From Branchiostoma floridae (taxonomy: Eukaryota > Chordata > Leptocardii > Amphioxiformes > Branchiostomatidae): a DNA stretch of 42,031 nt. The DNA lies in the NCBI RefSeq assembly GCF_000003815.2, contig NC_049989.1, forward strand, positions 16,616,135 to 16,658,165. Direction: 5' to 3'. Of the stretch, positions 34,701 through 42,031 are shown in pieces. Positions within the stretch are counted from its first letter, which is position 1, and every line of letters begins with the position of its first letter. Made by a program: the position numbers and the translations under genes. The notes below the pieces were generated by a model. That model was not told the origin of the DNA, did no database searches, and saw only the letters and a list, made by a program, of their open reading frames with translations.

Positions 34701-37349
34701 NNNNNNNNNNNNNNNNNNNNNNNNNNNNNNNNNNNNNNNNNNNNNNNNNNNNNNNNNNNNNNNNNNNNNNNNNNNNNNNNNNNNNNNNNNNNNNNNNNNN
34801 NNNNNNNNNNNNNNNNNNNNNNNNNNNNNNNNNNNNNNNNNNNNNNNNNNNNNNNNNNNNNNNNNNNNNNNNNNNNNNNNNNNNNNNNNNNNNNNNNNNN
34901 NNNNNNNNNNNNNNNNNNNNNNNNNNNNNNNNNNNNNNNNNNNNNNNNNNNNNNNNNNNNNNNNNNNNNNNNNNNNNNNNNNNNNNNNNNNNNNNNNAAG
35001 TATTAAAATGGAAGAATTTCTCAATGAATCTAAGTCAAATGAGTTAATTTCTCAATGAATCTAAGTCAAATGAGTTAATTGAAGCTTGCCCCGGGGTCAC
35101 ATTACCAAATTACCCCCCCCCCCCCCCCCATTCTGTGCACAGTATGCACTGTCAGTAAATGCTTGAAAGTGTAGCCTAGCAGCTTTTATATACAAATTTA
35201 GGTGCCTAAATTGAGGAACAGTAGCCTCTTTCTGTCTGGGGTAGCAGATTATACCATTTCTTCCTTCTAAGTGCCACTTTTTGCAAAGCAATATTGAGAC
35301 AAACCATAGTCTTAGACCTCCACCATAGCCCTCGTGACACATGAGTTAACAACTCCCAGGGGACTGTTACTGGGAGAACGGTCTCCGGGAAGTCTTTGAA
35401 ATTTGTAACGACCCTGCCTCGCATCACTCGAAGTGACCGACACTTGTCTACCTTGAACTTCAAACCCATATGAAAATGCTGTAAGGGTACAGACCTCCAA
35501 TGGCTGGCAGGCACCTGTTGCATGCATAAGATGTAGGGAAAAGGCTGTCAAAAGTCACCTACCTGAGGTTTAGTTGGTGAAAATCTCACATTGGCAGGCA
35601 AATCTGACTTCTAAAGAGTGCATATGGCGATTTTGAAAACATTCGGTTCGGCGCAATGCGCCCCCACAAACAGAATAAGAAACTCTGGTGACCTTTGACC
35701 TCCCTGATAACACCCAAACTATACATACTCTAGACTGTCTAAAACACTCCAAACATGGTAGAAAGCTTATTTTTCTCACGAAATAAAATAGCCAGAATAC
35801 CTGACCATAATTTCCAGCTCCAAAATGCCAACATTTCCCAACAAAAAGGCTTCTTACACTTACTTTTGCAAGCCATCATGGCATCAAAATGCTAATTCTG
35901 CGCATGTCTGTAATGGTGACCTTTCACCTTATCTATTGGAAAACACCACCCCCTTCTGGAGTGGAATGCCCATTTAACATTGTGTATTTTCGGCATTTCA
36001 TTCAACCAGCTTGCTCAGGATTTAACAGAACGGTCGTCTGCTCAGACGGAAACTGTGACGTGTATGACGTCATCTGTGACGGGGCAGCCGACTGTGACGA
36101 TGGGAGCGATGAAGTCAATTGTGGTAATAATAATAGTTTATTGCAAACTCTTGCCCGATGGCTAATTGTAGGTAACATCTATTATCATAATACCGCCAAG
36201 TTTACTGCGAGTTCGCAAGCGTTACTAATTTGACAAATGATCAACACCTCATTTTCTCCAGTTACATGTTGCTGGTAAAGCTTACCTTTGCCACTTGTTT
36301 TCGGTATCTTTTTTTGTCTCTCTTGTCGTGCTAAAAACTTAATATCGTAATAGTAACACACCGCGGAATTACAAGGAGAAAGGGAATGTGGTTGGAAGGG
36401 GGTTCAATAATACCGCCAGGAAAAACACGGCACAATTAACTGCCGCTATGTACCTTTATTCATCCTGTGTTGTTCCTTCCCTTTCTGTTAGTTATTGCAA
36501 AAAACAAAAACCTGCATGAGCATACAGAAAGTCATGAGAAAGCGGACGTTTTTCATTTAATTTCGGTCGGCCACAACCGCTATGACGTAAAACTTTACTG
36601 CTGGCGTAGCATTAAAAATGGCGGGAAAACGGCGGCGTACGGTCAATTTGACCCATTCAGCCGTAGATCCGGGCGATAATGCAACGGTTCTTCACACTTT
36701 TACACGAGTTGTAGGTCACCAACAGAAATTCAAGATTGCTGTTGAATCATACTCATCTTGTGCCGTGAGCACGTGTGATTATTATCTACAAATCTTGCGA
36801 TGAACTTGACAGTGTGTTCGTCCCACGACGAGCTCGCCTGGCTCGAAAATGAACTGAAAACTTTTGGCCTTGTTGTCTTCGAATGTACTGTTATTGAAGC
36901 CTTTTTGAAAATTTGTGAAACACGTTGATGTATGAAGTGTGCATACCTCGGAAATTAACTGTTGCTGCTCTAGTGGATCACCGAAAATTTATCGTTTATG
37001 TCATTTGGCGGTATAAGTATTACTGGCGGTGTTATGCCAATAGATGTTAACATGAAACACGAACATTGTAGTTGAATAAAGCATGTGTCTGCTCTAGCCT
37101 AAAATATAGGTCTAAGTATCATAGCATTAGTATAATATACATGTGCTAGACAATATTGTTCGGCAAAATATTTTGTTTAACATCCATCAGCTATTATGTT
37201 GACAAATTCATTAAACAACACGCTATCTTATGTCTGTCTTCTGCACTGTATTTGATTAGAGGTGTGCCCAAATGGAAAGATCACTGATAAGACAAAAGTA
37301 TGTGACGGTGAAGATGACTGTGGAGTTACCACAGACGAGCGTCACTGTT
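28705..37349 (+). CDS. secreted F5/8C-like + LDLa protein gene (4 exons seen, 3' end open)
   Basis: Coding exons 28705-28780, 29624-30025, 36010-36123 and 37260-37349 join in one frame of 227 codons plus one base. The predicted protein has a signal peptide, one discoidin/F5-8 type C-like domain and two LDLa modules, so it should be secreted or act at the cell surface. Domain families of this kind bind glycans, lipids, Ca2+ or protein ligands; the actual ligand cannot be inferred. All four junctions are phase 1, the classic pattern of shuffled extracellular modules. Introns are about 0.84, 6.0 and 1.1 kb and are packed with transposons and minisatellites, and intron 2 contains an assembly gap, so another module could be missed there. 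The 3' end is uncertain: exon 4 ends at a strong GTAAGT donor, and no clear next exon lies in the window. I know of no symbol for it. Confidence 0.75.
28781..29623 (+). other. intron 1
   Basis: Starts GTGAGC, ends CTCCGTTTAG. AT-rich, with no recognised repeat or coding content. Confidence 0.65.
29624..30025 (+). CDS. exon 2: F5/8 type C-like (discoidin) domain
   Basis: 402-bp exon, phase 1 on both sides (acceptor CCGTTTAG, donor GAGG|GTAAGT), encoding about 134 residues. Diagnostic words in order are SDVWEGPDGVQYVAGYVLDL (the usual V-W-x-G...A-x-x-x-L-D-L opening), NTGWKR, TWRLTFDLQTPKTLSRIRL (the W-x-x-x-D-L-x-x-x-x-T-x-x-R-I strand pair of the fold), then HWRLEFTS and EIYEIMFFE at the end. 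Length and order fit one complete galactose-binding-like domain. It lacks the Cys pair that brackets many vertebrate F5/8C domains, as do many amphioxus members I recall. The expected role is carbohydrate or phospholipid binding outside the cell; the specificity is unknown. Confidence 0.8.
30026..30829 (+). other. intron 2, first part
   Basis: Begins GTAAGT at 30026. AT-rich, with no exon-like segment or repeat end recognised before the minisatellite at about 30830. Confidence 0.5.
30830..31560. repeat. composite minisatellite, short version (types A then B)
   Basis: About two degenerate copies of a ~163-bp unit (words ATGTCTT.GACA.ATG and ACTTGGTAAAGGAATG, 30830-31100) are followed by about three copies of a ~120-bp unit (AAAGAGTCTATTCATACACG, GTCTATTGAAC, GTCTATTCTTTCACAGAGG, 31100-31560). 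The same two unit types occur in the same order at 37780-40440. Confidence 0.6.
31805..32671. mobile_element. GGCC-family TIR element, longer subfamily (867 bp)
   Basis: Ends GGCCATGTTGATTTGATTAT and its inverted partner (GGCCACGTTGATTTGATTAT on the minus strand), both followed by ATGGATGACATCC and a GCGAGCG-like word. Flanked by TAA (31802-31804, 32672-32674). Inner termini share only GGCC and the ATGGATGACATC block with the shorter copies, so it is a separate subfamily, also represented by the solo end at 11656. A- and T-rich interior with no transposase. Frames across it are not coding. It lies in intron 2. Confidence 0.8.
32675..33238. other. intron 2, nothing recognised
   Basis: AT-rich; no exon-like or repeat-end sequence seen. 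Confidence 0.4.
33239..35929. repeat. 1304-bp tandem duplication, 2 copies plus 52-bp third start
   Basis: Unit 1 is 33239-34542, unit 2 34543-35877, and a 52-bp third start is 35878-35929 (ATGGCATCAAAATGCTAATT...). Units are colinear at an offset of 1304 before a 31-bp internal tandem duplication in unit 2 (about 35016-35077) and 1335 after it. Observed substitutions are about one percent. Each unit contains a 17-base poly-C run. Minus-strand frames duplicated in both units have no domain and are not genes. The 5' third of unit 2 is the N gap. Confidence 0.9.
34548..34997. other. assembly gap, 450 N
   Basis: Falls inside the second copy of the 1304-bp duplication. By position it should hold the equivalent of about 33244-33693. 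Confidence 0.99.
36010..36123 (+). CDS. exon 3: LDL-receptor class A module (six Cys)
   Basis: 114-bp symmetrical phase 1-1 exon, acceptor TTCAACCAG, donor TGTG|GTAATA. It encodes 38 residues with six cysteines in LDLa order: CSGF...VVC, GNC, VIC, then the Ca2+-cage stretch CDGAADCDDGSDEVNC containing the D-G...D-C-x-D-x-S-D-E signature. The usual 1-3, 2-5, 4-6 disulfides are expected. LDLa modules bind ligands outside the cell with Ca2+ help. Joining to exon 2 gives ...MFFE-A-CSGF. The donor is non-consensus at +3 to +6 (ATAA), which may weaken splicing. Confidence 0.85.
36175..37047. mobile_element. ACATCTATT-ended TIR element in intron 3 (873 bp)
   Basis: Left end ACATCTATTATCATAATACC..., right end (minus strand) ACATCTATTGGCATAACACC..., both continuing CGCCA, flanked by TA (36173-36174 and 37048-37049). 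Additional CCGCCA/TGGCGG words occur near 36409 and 37003. It starts 51 bp after exon 3. It contains frames 36467-36679 and 36618-36803, which have no recognised domain and are taken as element interior. The superfamily is uncertain. Confidence 0.7.
37260..37349 (+). CDS. exon 4: shortened LDLa-like module (four Cys)
   Basis: 90-bp phase 1-1 exon, acceptor TTTGATTAG, donor TGTT|GTAAGT. It encodes about 30 residues: VCPNGKITDKTKVCDGEDDC, then GVTTDERHC. The C-D-G-E-D-D-C...D-E-x-x-C end is LDLa-like, but the first and third cysteines are absent (CPNGK-I instead of CPNGKCI). That leaves exactly cysteines 2, 4, 5 and 6, so the 2-5 and 4-6 disulfides remain possible. Acidic residues of the Ca2+ site are partly kept (D, D, E), with GVTTDE replacing GSDE-type wording. 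Read through without splicing, it would stop after ...HCCK. Confidence 0.7.
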
Positions 37350-37355
37350 GTAAGT

Positions 37356-37779
37356 AAAATTTCAATATTTAAATCATTGATTCTTCATGTTATTGCCTGT
37401 GATGATGGTTATATGTACAATGTAAACAGGTATATATCAATGAAATTCTATCCGGAGTTCATACCTAGCGTTGTGGCTTTATATAACTGCATTTCTTAAC
37501 CAGGAGATGATGATTGCACAGACAAAATAACCTAAATTCATTCTACAAAAGGATTTAATGTTTCATGTTTCCTCCAGTTAAACTAAACCTCCTAAGACGT
37601 AATTAAACCTCTCTATACATAAACCTCTTCCAATGTTATTCAACTTAATGTACTAAGACCAGTTACGACCTCTGACTTGCCCTATGCCTTATATACTAAG
37701 TTTTATTAATTGGTTAGATTTTTTTAAAGAAAATTTGGAGTACTACCGTTTTATTGCACAAACGTTAGTATTGCTGCCT
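37356..37779. other. after exon 4, no clear next exon
   Basis: A weak acceptor (TTTCTTAACCAG at 37492-37503) is followed by GAGATGATGATTGCACAGAC. Joined in phase it would create a TGA at the junction, so it could only be a terminal exon. No AATAAA signal was noticed close by. Confidence 0.35.
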
Positions 37780-39600
37780 AGGGTGCCATTTTTATATTTC
37801 AGCCATACCATAGGTATGGTGAAATATATTGTTATATTGCAATCCATACATAGTATGGGATTGCAATATATTGTTTTTCCTTTCGTTCTCCTCCTGTCAA
37901 ATCTTCAAATGGATTCAACTTTTTCATTTTGGGGCCAAATGAGCTGAAATTTGGCAGGGTGGTAGAAGTAGCAAATACCCCCAGTCGTTTTTTTCACTTT
38001 CTTGATAGAGGCCTTAGAATTTATGATATTTANNNNNNNNNNNNNNNNNNNNNNNNNNNNNNNNNNNNNNNNNNNNNNNNNNNNNNNNNNNNNNNNNNNN
38101 NNNNNNNNNNNNNNNNNNNNNNNNNNNNNNNNNNNNNNNNNNNNNNNNNNNNNNNNNNNNNNNNNNNNNNNNNNNNNNNNNNNNNNNNNNNNNNAGGGTT
38201 TTTGGCCATTTTTGACTAAAAATGTATATTTTTGGCTCCTATGCCCTTGGTATTAAAACCAAATGACATGAAATTTGGTACATAGGTGCGTTTGACATAT
38301 GACCACAGAACTCCATCAATGCTTTATTCATTGTTTACTCCAAAAATGAGTTATTTTAGGCTTTTTGGCCATTTTTGACAAAAAATGTATATTTTTGGCT
38401 CCTATACCCTTGTATGAAAACCTAATGACCTGAAATTTGGTACAGAGGTGCATTGAACATATGCTCACAGGACCCCATTGACACTTTCTTCATAGATGAC
38501 TTAAAAAATTAGTTATTTTGGGGTTTTCAGCCATTTTTGACTAAAAATGTATATTTTTGGCTTCTTTGCCCTTGTATGTAAACCAAATCACCTGAAATTT
38601 GGCACAAAGGTAAATTGGACATATGACAACAGGATCCCATCAACACTTTCTTCATAGAGCACTTATAAAATGAGTCATTTTGGGATTTTTTTGCCATTTT
38701 TAACTAAAAAAAATGTATATTTTTGGCTCCTATGCCCTTATATTGAAACCAAATGACCTAGAATTCGGCATGAAGGTGTGTAGGACAAGTGCCCACAGTA
38801 CTTCATTTTCCCATTGAGCAAACATGACTTCAAATTGTTGAATTTGGGGATTTTTTCAAGGATGAAGATGGATTGCAATATGCTGTATTTGCTCCTAAGC
38901 AAATGTCGGCCTTTCTAGTATTCGTAATGTTTCTTTCTTTCTTTCTCCTGTCAAATCTTCAGAACACGGTATCTCCGTTGTTCCTCAACCGAATGACTTG
39001 AAATTTGGCACAAGGGTAGAGTGGGCCAATACCCTCGGGCGTTTTTTTCATTTTTTCCATATCTGTCTCTTAAATGATTTTATTAAGGTTTTTTGGTCAT
39101 CTTAAGACCAAAACTGTATATTTGGGCCCCCTGTACCCTGGTATTATAACCGAATGAGCTGAAATTTGGCACAGATGTGCCTTGATAAGTCCCCCATATA
39201 GATTCAATATCAGTTTTGGTGTACAGTATAAGGAAATGCTTATTTTTGCGATTTTTTGATCATTTTTTTACCAAAAAAGGACACTTTTGGCTCCTGTACC
39301 TTGGTTTTAGAACCGGATGACCTGAAATTTAGTATAGGAGTGCCCTAGACATATGCGCACATGGATTCAATAACACTTGAGGCAGACTGTACAACAAAAT
39401 GCTTAATTTTGCGATTATTTGGCCATTTTATGACCAAAAACGTACACTTTTGGCTCTGGTGCTCTGGTTTTAAAACCAAATGACCTAAGTTTTGGTAAAA
39501 GGGTGCAGTAGATATTTATTCAAATGACACATGTACAATTTTTGTCATAAACTACTTCAAAATGATATATTTGGTGATTTTTTGGGTCATTTTCCAATAG
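37780..39600. repeat. type A minisatellite, ~163-bp unit, two tandem blocks
   Basis: The word GAAATTTGG or a variant recurs near 37950, 38270, 38432, 38594, 38760, 39000, 39160, 39325 and 39485, mostly about 163 bp apart, each unit also carrying TTTTGGCTCCT and GGCCATTTTTGAC. A leader containing GGATTGCAATAT and CTCCTGTCAAATCTTCA appears at about 37860 and again at about 38875, so the array is two tandem composite blocks. The leader region also has an inverted TATTGCAATCC/GGATTGCAATA pair (about 37834-37870). Confidence 0.85.
38033..38194. other. assembly gap, 162 N
   Basis: Lies within the type A array; its length is about one repeat unit. Confidence 0.99.
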
Positions 39601-39604
39601 CCAG

Positions 39605-39634
39605 AGGGGTCAATGACCTTAAGGTCGTTGACCC
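39605..39634. repeat. 30-bp near-perfect palindrome around TTAA
   Basis: GGGGTCAATGACC-TTAA-GGTCGTTGACCCC, one mismatch between arms. It sits exactly between the type A and type B minisatellites. Confidence 0.8.
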
Positions 39635-39759
39635 CCAGCTGCAGATTGCACCTACTGGCATCTATGTAATTTAATCTAATTAGATAGGTAACCAATCACT
39701 TAGCCTGAATCTATATCCTAAAAAGGGGGAGGTGGCAGCCAATCAGCGAGCCAGGTGTG

Positions 39760-40440
39760 ATCTGGAAGAGTCCATTCTTACACGGAGGGGTTCATTTTTT
39801 TTAAATTCATCATTGGACTGGTGAAGTCTTTCAGTGGGTGTATTATTGGACAGGTCTATTTCGCAATTTTACAGAAAGTGTGCTGGAAGAGTCTATTCTC
39901 ACACGGAGGGGGGATTTTTTTGAAATTCATATTTTGGACTTTGGTGACTTCTAGTTTGTCAAAGTCTTTCAGTAGGGTTATTTTTGGACTGGTCTAATTT
40001 GCAATTTTACATGGGTGTGCTGGAAGAGTCCATTCTTGCATTGAGGGGGGCTTTTTTAAAAATCCATTTTTTGGGACTTCAGTGATTATGTCAAAGTCCT
40101 ATTTTAGCGGATTTATTTTTGGACTGCTCTACTTTACATGGAAGAGTCCATTTTTTGCACACGGAAGGGGGATTTTTTCAAATTCAGTTTTGAATGGGTG
40201 ATGATTCAAAATTCAATTTTTAGTGGAAGTGTTTTTAGACTGGTCTATTATACCTTTTCATGCACTGGGACCTTTTTTGCTAAATTCAATTTTGGATTTG
40301 GTTTCTTATTCAAAAGGCCAAGGTTTCAGTGGGAGTATTTCTGAACTGGTCTATTGTGAAAATTCACATAGGGTGCACTGGAGTCCATTCTTGAACGGGG
40401 GAATTTTGTAAGATTCATTTTTGGGTTAAACCGTCATTTA
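39760..40440. repeat. type B minisatellite, ~125-bp unit, about 6 copies
   Basis: TGGAAGAGTCCATTCTTACA and variants recur near 39763, 39886, 40021, 40141, 40262 (degraded) and 40380, with AAATTCAT.TTTGGACT and GGTCTATT in each unit. Same family as 31100-31560. Confidence 0.8.
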
Positions 40441-41500
40441 AGATTCCTTTTTTGACTAAACTGTGCTTTGCACCAGATGCACGTCTCACCGTAGAGAGCA
40501 GCTGGCCGGCCCACTGCGTGCAAATCAATTAGCCGTTCAGCCAATCAGCAACTAGAAGCAACAGATGATGGATCACGCGGTATTTGGATCCGGCCATTTA
40601 GGTTTTACGGGGTCAGCGAGTTTTGTTGTACCGTATGATAGGTAATGCAAAGCATACATGTATATAGTTTAAAAGATTTGATAAAGAAAAGAATTGACTC
40701 TAAATAGAGGCACGGTATATACAAGGAAAGACATCTTCAGGTCCGACATGTTTAGTAGGCCTCTTTGATACATCACCCCTGTAGGCTACTTTACTAGTGT
40801 AACCGGGTAATCAGGCGGAGGTCAGGAGAGGTCAAGATAGAGAGGCCCCGGATGTTACTTCGAGCTGTGTGCAGACAAGTTCAGACGTGTTTCCACACTG
40901 AGTTAGCTAGCGCTCTGCGTCAAATTTTGCGTTAGCTGTCGTCATATACAGCACAAAATATCATCAGGTAAGAACTGGCTATTCTTGCTTTCTTGCATCC
41001 GTTGTTTTTGTGCATTGAAAGGTGCGTTTTATGTCAATATATTTACGTACCCCTAGCGCTGGAATCTGGAACTTCGCACCGCAGGCAAACGTGGTGTACC
41101 ACCAGTGTCGTTATATGTTCCAAAAAACAAACAAAAAACCTCTTCGTTTTCCATCAAGAACGACTGAAAATACTTCGAAACGTCACCCCGGTGACCCTTG
41201 AATTTTCGTACATTTCTGTGAAGTGATGATTACTGGCGAGTTAATTTATTTTGTCGTAGGTAACGTCTCCAAAGTGTTACGTTTTGCTGGCAACAATCGG
41301 ACGACATTTGGCACCTGGCGTAGTCTTTGTGAAAAATTTACACTGTACTCCAATAAAGAAAAGCACATCAACCAACAGATAGATTAGTTCCTCAAAATCT
41401 TGTTAGGAAAGAAGTGATGAACTTTCTACTCTCCATCATGCATCATTTCTCTAAGTCTTGTTTTATTCTATTTTCATTGTGGTAATTTGTTTGTGTGTGT
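40441..41500 (+). other. possible promoter and untranslated first exon
   Basis: Composition changes here to less repetitive, more GC-balanced sequence with CCAAT words (AGCCAATCAGC near 40538). A perfect consensus donor CAG|GTAAGA lies at 40968. No coding start is attached, so this could be a 5' untranslated exon of a gene to the right, or chance. No other feature was seen. Confidence 0.25.
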
Positions 41501-42031
41501 GTGGGGGGGGGGGCAATTATAAGAATAATGGACGAAGTAAAATACTGGCATTTATTCATAATGATTTATATTTTATGTTGCCTATTTATTCTTATGTCCA
41601 AGGAAATTTTACGTGACCCCTAGAATGATAAGTGGTGTCAACATGTTTATTAAATTTTATTGCACCATTTTGCCAAAAACAAGAGCTTTTGAAACAGCTT
41701 TCACCACCTAGCTATTCAAATGCTAACCAAAGCATTTGGCTCTGAGCTATCAGGGTGGTCATTTGGAATCGACAGTGAATCAGGCAGTGTGTCAAATATG
41801 TGCGATTCTTGGCAGTCTTTTTAAGTGGACCGAGTACACAGTGTGTTTAAGTGTATGATTCTCTGCAAACTTTAAAGTTTAAGTTGACACAACTTTTCAG
41901 TGGATAGACTATGCAATGTGTGTTAGTAAATACTAGTGACAAAAATTGATGGGACGACTGGGACGATTGTTGTTAAATATAATGCAATTGTTATGGAGAC
42001 ACCGGTGACCCATTCATGCATGCATGATGAT
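41501..42031. other. unannotated right edge
   Basis: Short GT/poly-G tract at about 41490-41514, then AT-rich sequence with no recognised feature. Confidence 0.4.

Noticed and set aside
34420-35058. Long frames of 159-212 codons
   Set aside because: They consist mainly of N from the assembly gap.
33762-35779. Identical minus-strand frames in both halves as paralogous genes
   Set aside because: They are the two copies of the 1304-bp duplication; the translations have no domain, overlap one another and include the poly-C run.
36467-36803. Two open frames between exons 3 and 4 as further gene modules
   Set aside because: They lie inside a TA-flanked TIR element (36175-37047) and have no cysteine or domain pattern.
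1-42031. Bacterial-type defence system, CRISPR array, prophage or operon
   Set aside because: No compact gene clusters, Shine-Dalgarno spacing, direct repeat/spacer arrays or phage proteins are present; all evidence points to animal nuclear DNA.

Overview
The window looks like nuclear DNA of a marine deuterostome invertebrate, most likely an amphioxus (Branchiostoma). The reasons are AT-rich intergenic DNA crowded with small non-autonomous transposons, CR1/L2-like and tRNA-SINE debris, long introns with GT-AG junctions, and one secreted modular gene whose F5/8C-like domain wording is common in amphioxus proteins. The species call rests on remembered family resemblance, not a search. Nothing here is bacterial or phage-like, and I see no operon, CRISPR array, rRNA or functional tRNA. 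Two runs of N (34548-34997, 38033-38194) are assembly gaps.

Layout. 1-9000: a 33-bp minisatellite, a GT microsatellite, a TA-flanked foldback (mariner-like) element, a GGCC-ended TIR element, a 920-bp element with CCCGTAGCC ends, and a tRNA-SINE apparently split by a decayed LINE fragment. 9000-21890: a possible lone exon on the minus strand, a 389-bp tandem duplication, a minus-strand SINE, and many MITEs belonging to at least five end-sequence families, with no convincing gene. 21890-27620: a GC-rich satellite array of a 365-bp monomer (15 full copies plus a partial one). 27620-40440: one plus-strand gene and its transposon- and minisatellite-filled introns. 40440-42031: sparse sequence with a possible unannotated first exon.

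The only gene I support well starts at 28705. Exon 1 (28705-28780) is an almost pure signal peptide, exon 2 (29624-30025) a discoidin/F5-8 type C-like galactose-binding-fold domain, exon 3 (36010-36123) a canonical six-cysteine LDL-receptor class A module, and exon 4 (37260-37349) a shortened LDLa module with four cysteines. Every junction is phase 1, so the pieces join in one open frame of 227 codons. The predicted product is a secreted or extracellular adhesion/recognition protein. The true 3' end is unresolved.

Most of the remaining sequence can be explained as repeats: a GGCC-ended element family with probable TAA/TTG target duplications (five copies plus a solo end), two copies of a TACTGTAAATGCA-ended MITE, several single TIR elements, a 1304-bp tandem duplication spanning the first gap, and a pair of minisatellite types occurring in the same order at two places 8 kb apart. 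I found no clear novel biochemical system. The best candidates for follow-up are the satellite array, with a CRE-type palindrome in 14 of 16 monomers, and the F5/8C-LDLa gene with its odd fourth exon.
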